Assembly (NCBI GenBank): GCA_026387965.1
Contig: JAPLKR010000069.1
Span: 1-20,732 of the forward strand
Direction: 5' to 3'
Length of the DNA stretch: 20,732 bases
Source of the DNA: Fusobacteriota bacterium
GTDB taxonomy: Bacteria > Fusobacteriota > Fusobacteriia > JAPLKR01
This document shows positions 14,737-20,732 of this stretch, piece by piece. How positions within the stretch are numbered: position 1 is the first letter of the stretch; every line of letters begins with the position of its first letter. Made by a program: the position numbers and the translations under genes. The notes beneath the pieces are model-generated. The model ran no database searches. It worked only from the letters and a program-made list of their open reading frames with translations, and was not told the origin of the DNA.

Positions 14737-17319
14737 TTTCTTGTGGTAGGCTTTAATTAATAACTCTTTTAATTCGCTAATAAGCGGGTATCTTGGATTT
14801 GCTCCAGTACATTGATCATCAAATGCATTTTCAGCAAGCTCATCTACATGAGCATAAAAAGTCTCTTGCTTTATTCCGAATTCTTCAAGTGAAAGAGGAA
14901 TGTCAATCGCTATTTTCAGCGCATCAATTTTAGCACACAGTTTTTCAATATACTCCTCTGGAGTTTTTGCCGCAATTCCTATAAGCTTGGCAATATCAAC
15001 GTATCTTTCAATCGCTTGTGGATATGCATATTGAGAAAAAATACCTTGTTTTCTTGGATTTTCTGTTGCATTAAACCGAATAACTTCATTTAACATCAAC
15101 GCATTAGCTACTCCGTGAGGTATATTAAACTCTGCGCCTATTTTGTGTGCCAGTGAGTGACAAATTCCTAAAAATGCATTTGAGAATGCCATTCCTGCGA
15201 TACATGAAGCATAAGCCATTTTTTCTTTCGCTTGCACAGCTTCTGCTCCGCCGTTATACGACGCTTCTAAATAATTAAATGTTAGTGAAATCGCTTCAAG
15301 TGAAAGCGGCTTTGTAAACTCTGTGGCCACTATTGAAACATATGATTCAATAGCATGTACGAGTACATCTATTCCAGAAGAAGAGCATAATCCTTTTGGC
15401 ATTGAGAGTGTTAGAAGTGGATCTACAATCGCTACATCAGGAGTCAATTCATAATCGGCAAGTGCGTGTTTTTGATGTGTAGAATCATCTGTAATTATCG
15501 CAAATGGCGTAACTTCTGAACCAGTTCCAGACGATGTAGGGATGCACACAAGTGATGCCTTAATTCCCGCTTTTGGGAACTTATATACACGTTTTTCAAT
15601 ATCCATAAATCTACTTGCTAAGTTTTCAAAAGATTCCTTAGGATACTCATACATTACTCTCATGAGCTTAGCGGCATCCATTGCAGAACCACCACCAAAG
15701 GCAATAATCACATCGGGATTGAACTCTCTCATTAATTTTGCACCATAATTAACACTTGAAAGTGTTGGATTTGCTTCAACATCAGAATAAATTTTATAGT
15801 GTATCTGAAGCTCATTTAAGATGTTTACTACCGGAGCAATTAGTCCCGAATTGTCTAAAAATTTATCCGTTATAATAAATGCTCTTTGTTTTGTTCCTTT
15901 TAATTTTGAAAGTGCAGGTTTAAGAGAACCTGATTTAAAATAAATCTCTTTTGGTGCTCTAAACCATAACATATTCTCCATCCTTTCAGCTACTGTTTTA
16001 TAATTTAATAAATGCTTAACTCCAATGTTTTCACTAGTACTATTGTGTCCATGAGAACCACACCCTAGAGTGAGCGACGGTGGCAGTGCAAAGTTATAAA
16101 CATCTCCGATTCCACCCAATGCTGAAGGGGTATTCACAATCACACGACATGTTGTCATTTTATTTACAAACGCTTCAAACTTCTCTTTTTCAACGTGTTG
16201 ATTGATAAAAATTGATGCTGTATGTCCGTAACCACCGATAGCTAAAAGCTTATCAGCCATATCTAAAGCTTCTGAAAAATCCGTATATTTATAGAGTGTT
16301 AATACAGGTGAAAGCTTCTCGTGAGATAGTGGATCTGCTTTATCGACACTCTCTGCCTCAGCAAGCAGAACCTTTGTTTCTTCACTAATAGTAATTCCCG
16401 CCATTGCAGCAATTTTATATGCCATTTGGCCTACGATATCAGCATTTAACGCCTTATCGATAAATATTACACCTCTAATTTTATCGCACTCTTCTTTATT
16501 TAAAAGATATGCACCCCTTTTTACAAATGTCTTTTTTACCTCTTTATAAATTGAACTTTCAACCACAACAGATTGTTCCGATGCGCAAATTACACCGCTG
16601 TCGAAACTTTTTGAAAGAAGTACCGAACACACAGCATCTTCAATATCGCATGATTTTTCAAATACCACCGGTACATTTCCTGGCCCAACACCAATAGCTG
16701 GTGTTCCTGCTGAATAAGCCGCTTTTACCATTCCAGGACCACCTGTCGCTAAAATCGTTTGTACTTTAGCCATAACAGTATTAGTCATTTCAAGAGTTGG
16801 CTCAGAAATACATGCTAAAATTCCTTCTGGTGCTCCTGCCTTCACCGCTGCATCTAGAACTGTTTTAACTGTATTCCATGTACACACTTTAGCTCTTGGG
16901 TGAGGTGCAACGATCATGCCATTTCGCGTTTTAAGGGCAAGTAACGTTTTGAAAATAGCTGTCGATGTTGGGTTTGTTGTTGGAATAATAGCACCAATAA
17001 CACCAATGGGTTCCGCTATTTTAGTAATACCGCTCATACTATCTCTTTCAATTACACCACATGTTTTTGTGTGATAGTATTTATTAAAAATAAACTCTGA
17101 AGCAAAATGGTTTTTAATCACCTTATCTTCAACAATGCCCATTCCTGTCTCTTCAACCGCTTGCTTAGCAAGTAGAATACGATTCTTTGACGCCGCTAAA
17201 GCTGCAGCTTTAAATATTTCATCTACTTGTTCTTGTGTAAAAGTTGCGTACTCTTCTTGTGCCTTTTTTACTTTGTCCAACTCTTTAACGAGTTCTTCTA
17301 AATTCGAAATCTTCTTCAT
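14734..17319 (-). CDS. adhE: Bifunctional acetaldehyde-CoA/alcohol dehydrogenase
   Basis: AdhE reduces acetyl-CoA to acetaldehyde and then ethanol, regenerating two NAD in fermentation; it often assembles into long filaments (spirosomes). The 861-residue chain has an aldehyde dehydrogenase half (about 1-440) with catalytic Cys245 in FDSGVICASEQS, and an iron-dependent alcohol dehydrogenase half (about 450-861) with GGGSAMDAAK (542-551) and IPTSSGTGSEVTPF. The iron ligands Asp651, His655, His721 and His735 fall at the expected spacing. An in-frame TTG lies one codon upstream, but ATG 17319 has the better distance to AAGGAGG. It is monocistronic, between two terminators. Its presence indicates fermentative metabolism. 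Confidence 0.98.
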   Translation of the reverse strand: MKKISNLEELVKELDKVKKAQEEYATFTQEQVDEIFKAAALAASKNRILLAKQAVEETGMGIVEDKVIKNHFASEFIFNKYYHTKTCGVIERDSMSGITKIAEPIGVIGAIIPTTNPTSTAIFKTLLALKTRNGMIVAPHPRAKVCTWNTVKTVLDAAVKAGAPEGILACISEPTLEMTNTVMAKVQTILATGGPGMVKAAYSAGTPAIGVGPGNVPVVFEKSCDIEDAVCSVLLSKSFDSGVICASEQSVVVESSIYKEVKKTFVKRGAYLLNKEECDKIRGVIFIDKALNADIVGQMAYKIAAMAGITISEETKVLLAEAESVDKADPLSHEKLSPVLTLYKYTDFSEALDMADKLLAIGGYGHTASIFINQHVEKEKFEAFVNKMTTCRVIVNTPSALGGIGDVYNFALPPSLTLGCGSHGHNSTSENIGVKHLLNYKTVAERMENMLWFRAPKEIYFKSGSLKPALSKLKGTKQRAFIITDKFLDNSGLIAPVVNILNELQIHYKIYSDVEANPTLSSVNYGAKLMREFNPDVIIAFGGGSAMDAAKLMRVMYEYPKESFENLASRFMDIEKRVYKFPKAGIKASLVCIPTSSGTGSEVTPFAIITDDSTHQKHALADYELTPDVAIVDPLLTLSMPKGLCSSSGIDVLVHAIESYVSIVATEFTKPLSLEAISLTFNYLEASYNGGAEAVQAKEKMAYASCIAGMAFSNAFLGICHSLAHKIGAEFNIPHGVANALMLNEVIRFNATENPRKQGIFSQYAYPQAIERYVDIAKLIGIAAKTPEEYIEKLCAKIDALKIAIDIPLSLEEFGIKQETFYAHVDELAENAFDDQCTGANPRYPLISELKELLIKAYHKK

Positions 17320-17342
17320 CAAAAACCTCCTTATATAAACTT

Positions 17343-17371
17343 ATTATACTCCATTTTTATGTTTTATTTAA
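17343..17371 (-). promoter_or_regulatory. Putative adhE promoter
   Basis: On the - strand a perfect TATAAT (17343-17348) lies 23 bases before ATG 17319, with a weak TTAAAT at the 17-base -35 position. I see no clear Rex operator near it. Confidence 0.5.
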
Positions 17372-17422
17372 GCATTTTTTTTAATTTGAATACTATAATT
17401 CTCTCTGATGATTCATTAAGCT

Positions 17423-17465
17423 AAAAATCTCTTCTACCCAGTTTACTTGAGTAGAAGAGATTTTT
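17423..17465. terminator. Terminator downstream of pstS
   Basis: AAAAATCTCTTCTAC (17423-17437) pairs perfectly with 17451-17465. The stem continues inwards past a mismatch to a short loop. The - strand copy ends in a T run, 14 bases after the pstS stop. Confidence 0.88.
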
Positions 17466-17478
17466 CATTCTAATTATA

Positions 17479-18507
17479 TTATTGTAGTTGTGCTTGAATA
17501 CTTTTTACTAAACTCTCTGGTAGTGGAACATAAGAGAGCTTCTGCGCTGTTTGTTGGCCAGTAGAGAATGCCCATGTAAAGAAATTCTTCACCGTTGTTC
17601 CATCGCTAGTTGAAAGAACCGATTTTGGCATTACAGCAAATGTCGTCGCCATAATTGGCCAGCTTCCTGCTCCTGGCATATTCGCAAGTAGTGTATTAAA
17701 CCCATTATCTATACTATATTTTGCACTCGCTGCTGCTGCCTCAAAGCTTGTTAAGTTTGGACTCACCATTTTTCCTGCACCATTTTGCATTGGACACATC
17801 TGTAAAGAGTTTTGAACAGCATAAGCGTATTCGACATAGCCAATGGAATTTGGTAACGTCTTAACTTGACTTGCAACCCCGGAATTCCCCTGGGCTCCTA
17901 TAGTTGTTCCTGGCCATTGTACAGTAGTATTTGCACCTACTTGTGATTTCCATGCACCACTTACTGCCGATAGATAGCTGGTAAAGTTAAATGTCGTTCC
18001 CGACCCATCCGATCTTCGCACTACAATAATTTGAGCATGAGGTAAGTTAACTCCCGGATTAAGTGACTTAATGCTTGAATCATCCCAATATTTTACGATT
18101 CCAAGATAGATATTGGCAAGTACAGGTCCAGATAATGCAATTGATCCCGTTACTCCCTGAATGTTGGTAATTGGAACGATTCCACCGATGGCAGCCGGGA
18201 ATTGAATCCAGCTATTTTTTATTAAAATCTCCATTGATTGAGGTTGATCACTACAAGCAAAAATTACTGTTTTCGATTGGAGTTGAGCGATTCCACCACT
18301 TGAACCAATGGATTGATAGTTGATTTGAATATTTTCCGCTTTATTATAATCTGCTGCCCACTGGGAAAATAGTGGATAGATAAATGACGATCCTGCGCCT
18401 GTAATTCCCGTAGTCGTTGGTGCTTTTTTTCCACCACAACCTACTAAACATACTGCCATGACAACAACTACTGCTACGATGATGCTCATAATGCTTTTTC
18501 TTTTCAA
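17479..18507 (-). CDS. pstS: Phosphate ABC transporter substrate-binding lipoprotein
   Basis: PstS captures inorganic phosphate outside the membrane and delivers it to PstCA. With the TTG start the protein has 342 residues: a signal peptide beginning KRKSIM, a hydrophobic stretch and the lipobox LVGC with the lipidated Cys24. The mature part shows GAGSSFIYPLFSQWAADY, IGSSGGI and SDGSGTTFNF, which form the phosphate pocket in the PstS family, and NSIGYVEYAYA. An in-frame ATG at 18519 is rejected because its own codons (ATGGAGG) are the ribosome site: GGAGG stands five bases before the TTG at 18507. The gene is last in the operon, behind pstB, whereas pstS is usually first. Confidence 0.94.
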   Translation of the reverse strand: MKRKSIMSIIVAVVVVMAVCLVGCGGKKAPTTTGITGAGSSFIYPLFSQWAADYNKAENIQINYQSIGSSGGIAQLQSKTVIFACSDQPQSMEILIKNSWIQFPAAIGGIVPITNIQGVTGSIALSGPVLANIYLGIVKYWDDSSIKSLNPGVNLPHAQIIVVRRSDGSGTTFNFTSYLSAVSGAWKSQVGANTTVQWPGTTIGAQGNSGVASQVKTLPNSIGYVEYAYAVQNSLQMCPMQNGAGKMVSPNLTSFEAAAASAKYSIDNGFNTLLANMPGAGSWPIMATTFAVMPKSVLSTSDGTTVKNFFTWAFSTGQQTAQKLSYVPLPESLVKSIQAQLQ

Positions 18508-18512
18508 TTTTT

Positions 18513-18517
18513 CCTCC
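18513..18517 (-). promoter_or_regulatory. Ribosome binding site fixing a TTG start for pstS
   Basis: GGAGG on the - strand, five bases before TTG 18507. It overlaps the alternative ATG at 18519, which would otherwise add four residues before the signal peptide. Confidence 0.75.
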
Positions 18518-18534
18518 ATAGAATTTTTTTGTTT

Positions 18535-19302
18535 TTACATATGAGACAAATATGCTTTAAGGGATTTAGATTGTGGATTTTCAAAAAACTCCTTTCTTTC
18601 GTTCATCTCTTTAATTTGACCATCTTTCATAAAAATAACCGTATCCGCTATCCTCTCAGCCTGCTTTAAATTATGTGTCACCAAAATAATTGTATATTTC
18701 TCTTTGAGTTGTAAAATCAACTCTTCAATTTGCTGAGTGGAAACCGGGTCAAGCGCCGAAGTCGGCTCATCTAAAAGAAGAATATCTGGCTCCATTGCAA
18801 GGGTACGCGCCATACAAAGTCTCTGTTGTTGACCACCCGATAACTCACTTCCTCCCTTTTTGAGGGTATCTTTTACCTCCTCCCAAAGTGCCGCTTGTTT
18901 TAATGCTTTTTTCACACGGTCTTTCATCTTTTGACCACTTAAGCGTTCATTATTTTTTAGAGCAAAAGCAATATTATTGTAAATAGACATAGGGAATGGT
19001 GTTGGCTTTTGAAATACCATTCCCACTTTCATTCTCAATTTTTCAACATCATGATAGTGCTTTGACACAATGTTTTCATCCTTATAAATAACTTCCCCTT
19101 TTGCACTTTGCTCTGGATAGAGTTCGTAAATTCTATTGAGTACTCTTACAAGCGTTGATTTTCCACTTCCGGAATGTCCAATAATAGCTGTTACATGATT
19201 TTTTTTGAATTCAACATTTACATTAAAAAGGGCTTGACTCTCTCCGTAGTAAAAGTTTAAATTTTTTACCTTCATAGCCGTTTCCATGTTGAGTTTAACC
19301 AT
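18535..19302 (-). CDS. pstB: Phosphate ABC transporter ATP-binding protein
   Basis: PstB is the cytoplasmic ATPase that powers phosphate import through PstCA. The 255 residues show Walker A GHSGSGKST (42-50), the Q-loop Gln98 in VFQKPTPFPMSIYNNIAF (a PstB-specific segment), the signature ELSGGQQQR (153-161), Walker B LLLDEPTSALD (175-185) and the switch His210 in LVTHN. ATG 19302 has GGAGG five bases before it. It lies 15 bases after pstA and 27 before the pstS start. Confidence 0.97.
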   Translation of the reverse strand: MVKLNMETAMKVKNLNFYYGESQALFNVNVEFKKNHVTAIIGHSGSGKSTLVRVLNRIYELYPEQSAKGEVIYKDENIVSKHYHDVEKLRMKVGMVFQKPTPFPMSIYNNIAFALKNNERLSGQKMKDRVKKALKQAALWEEVKDTLKKGGSELSGGQQQRLCMARTLAMEPDILLLDEPTSALDPVSTQQIEELILQLKEKYTIILVTHNLKQAERIADTVIFMKDGQIKEMNERKEFFENPQSKSLKAYLSHM

Positions 19303-19317
19303 TCTTCCTCCACTATC

Positions 19318-20304
19318 TTATTTAATTTTTTTCGGTTTTATATTGAATATTCCTCGAATAAACAGATTAATACCTAAGATTACCACTGTTACAACCAGTG
19401 CTGCAGCCCATGCCAGGTTTTGTGAATTTTCATATGGGCTCATCGCATATTGGTACATTACAACGGGTAGATTGGCCATAGGTTTAAAAAAGCTATAACT
19501 TGAAAACTGATTGCTTAGCATGGTAAAAAGTAGTGGAGCCGTCTCCCCCGCTATTCTCGATAAAGCTAGAATAATCCCTGTAATAATACCTTTTCTAGCA
19601 CTTCTATAAATAATCTCAAATGTAATTTTATGTCTCTTTACTCCAAGCGAAACTGCAGCTTCTCGAAGATTGGGTGGTAAACTTCTCATCACATCCTCTG
19701 ATGTTCTTACAATCATAGGCACTGCTATCATCAAAAGAGATAAAATTCCCGCAATAACCGAGTAAGCTCCCATGCTTTTGACTACCAACGCAAAGATGAA
19801 AAGTCCAATAATAATTGAAGGAACGCTAAGTAAAATATCATTTAGAAATCTTACAACGCTCTGCACTATCCCTTTCTCCGGAAATTCTGTTAAATACGTT
19901 GCAGCTAAGACACCAATTGGGGTTGCAATAATAATGGCTACCCCAGATACGAGTATACTTCCTATAATCGCATTTTTAATTCCACCACCACTCATTCCTA
20001 TTGCAGGAAGATTTTCAAAAAACAGTGTCCAACTCATTCCTTTCAGACCCTTTTCAACGACTGTTCCTAAAATAAACAGGAGTATTAGAAGGGCAATTGA
20101 AAGCGCTGCATAGCATGTTATCGTAAAGAGATAGTCTTGTAAAATTCTCTTTTTTCTGACTGTTTTTCGAATTCTTTTTTTACTTATCTTCTTCAGAGGG
20201 TCTTTACTCCCACTCGTTTTCTTTTTCATTTCTTTTTTTAAATGTTCATTTTCATCAAAATAATCCACACCCTCATGTTCTTTCACCGTTTTTACTTCAC
20301 ACAT
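19318..20304 (-). CDS. pstA: Phosphate ABC transporter permease PstA
   Basis: PstA is one of the two membrane subunits forming the phosphate pathway. With ATG 20304 the protein has 328 residues, longer than the usual 280-300. The extra length is a charged cytoplasmic N-terminus of about 60 residues rich in Lys, Arg and Glu before helix 1 (DYLFTITCYAALSIALLILL). Six membrane segments follow, with the EAA loop LREAAVSLGVKRHKI that docks on PstB. AAAGGGG precedes ATG 20304; the upstream GTG at 20322 has no ribosome site and would overlap pstC. The gene begins one base after the pstC stop. Confidence 0.94.
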   Translation of the reverse strand: MCEVKTVKEHEGVDYFDENEHLKKEMKKKTSGSKDPLKKISKKRIRKTVRKKRILQDYLFTITCYAALSIALLILLFILGTVVEKGLKGMSWTLFFENLPAIGMSGGGIKNAIIGSILVSGVAIIIATPIGVLAATYLTEFPEKGIVQSVVRFLNDILLSVPSIIIGLFIFALVVKSMGAYSVIAGILSLLMIAVPMIVRTSEDVMRSLPPNLREAAVSLGVKRHKITFEIIYRSARKGIITGIILALSRIAGETAPLLFTMLSNQFSSYSFFKPMANLPVVMYQYAMSPYENSQNLAWAAALVVTVVILGINLFIRGIFNIKPKKIK

Positions 20305-20305
20305 A

Positions 20306-20732
20306 TTAACCCCTTTTTCCACTATTGATAAGAGAACGTGAAATTGCTAAGATAATAAAACTCATTACAAATAAGATGAGCCCTAACTCAAGTAATGCGG
20401 ATGGATAGAGTGCCCCAAATGCTTCTTGAAACTCACTAGCAATGGTCGCAGAGATGGTTGTTCCTGGCATAAAAAGTCCCTGAAAGAGCATATGACTGTT
20501 TCCAATGACAAACGTTACCGCCATTGTCTCTCCGAGAGCTCGTCCTAGTCCAAGTATAATGGCTCCAAGTACACCATTTTTAGTATGAGGGAGTAGTATT
20601 TTTATAATCACTTCTCTGCGGGTTGCCCCCATAGAATACCCTGCTTCTCTTAGCATATCAGGTGCCGATGCAAAAAGATCTCTCATGACCGAAGTTATCA
20701 GTGGCAGTATCATTATAGCCAATATAATTCCA
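20306..20732 (-). CDS. pstC: Phosphate ABC transporter permease PstC, C-terminal part (cut by window edge)
   Basis: The last 142 residues of the second membrane subunit of the phosphate importer. The frame is open to the right edge of the window. Visible are a membrane segment with the PstC-type GIILAIMILP start, the EAA loop LREAGYSMGATRREVI contacting PstB, the conserved GLGRALGETMAVTFVIGN segment, and a final helix (LGLILFVMSFIILAISR). The order pstC-pstA-pstB-pstS on the - strand makes this an operon whose first genes lie outside the window, so its promoter and any PhoP box cannot be seen. Confidence 0.95.
   Translation of the reverse strand, partial: GIILAIMILPLITSVMRDLFASAPDMLREAGYSMGATRREVIIKILLPHTKNGVLGAIILGLGRALGETMAVTFVIGNSHMLFQGLFMPGTTISATIASEFQEAFGALYPSALLELGLILFVMSFIILAISRSLINSGKRG

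Noticed and set aside
17343-17422. Rex operator controlling adhE
   Set aside because: I looked for a TTGTTAA-type inverted repeat and found only AT-rich sequence without the two arms.

Overview
The window is AT-rich DNA with strong AGGAGG-type ribosome binding sites, TATAAT promoters and tightly packed operons. These features, plus a clostridial-style gene set (bifunctional AdhE, paired CrcB, EnvC/FtsX-type wall control, Pst transporter), point to a low-GC Firmicute, probably of the Clostridia. The genus cannot be fixed from the sequence alone.

Layout. (1) 1-313: the 3' end of nagA (GlcNAc-6-phosphate deacetylase) on the + strand and its terminator. (2) 618-1532: a stand-alone + strand gene encoding two complete ArgR arginine repressors fused head to tail in one chain, with its own promoter and a 3' hairpin. 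(3) 1553-3228: a palindromic intergenic repeat, then a decayed PAS/HD-GYP cyclic-di-GMP phosphodiesterase pseudogene on the - strand. The pseudogene carries a pentanucleotide tandem repeat and a GC-rich hairpin. (4) 3243-12392: a long - strand operon read from right to left as ftsX, envC-like, nadK, recN, xerC/D-like recombinase, mnmA, M24 peptidase and glmS, running on into the HD-GYP pseudogene. Its genes overlap or nearly touch. (5) 12600-14684: a divergent + strand operon crcB-crcB-udk-udk made of two tandem gene pairs, closed by a bidirectional terminator. (6) 14734-17319: adhE on the - strand with its own promoter. (7) 17423-20732: a terminator and then a - strand phosphate uptake operon in the order pstC (cut by the window edge), pstA, pstB, pstS.

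How the genes relate. ftsX and the EnvC-like gene form a cell-wall hydrolase control module. nadK, recN, the recombinase and mnmA are housekeeping genes. glmS (GlcN-6-P synthesis) and nagA (its catabolic counterpart) bracket the amino-sugar node. crcB pairs are fluoride channels, and the udk pair salvages pyrimidine nucleosides.

The most unusual content is the doubled ArgR. Its position matters as well: argR often sits between nadK and recN in Firmicutes, but here nadK and recN overlap directly. Duplication recurs in the window (ArgR-ArgR in one ORF, crcB-crcB, udk-udk). I saw no CRISPR array, RNA gene, complete insertion sequence or defence system.
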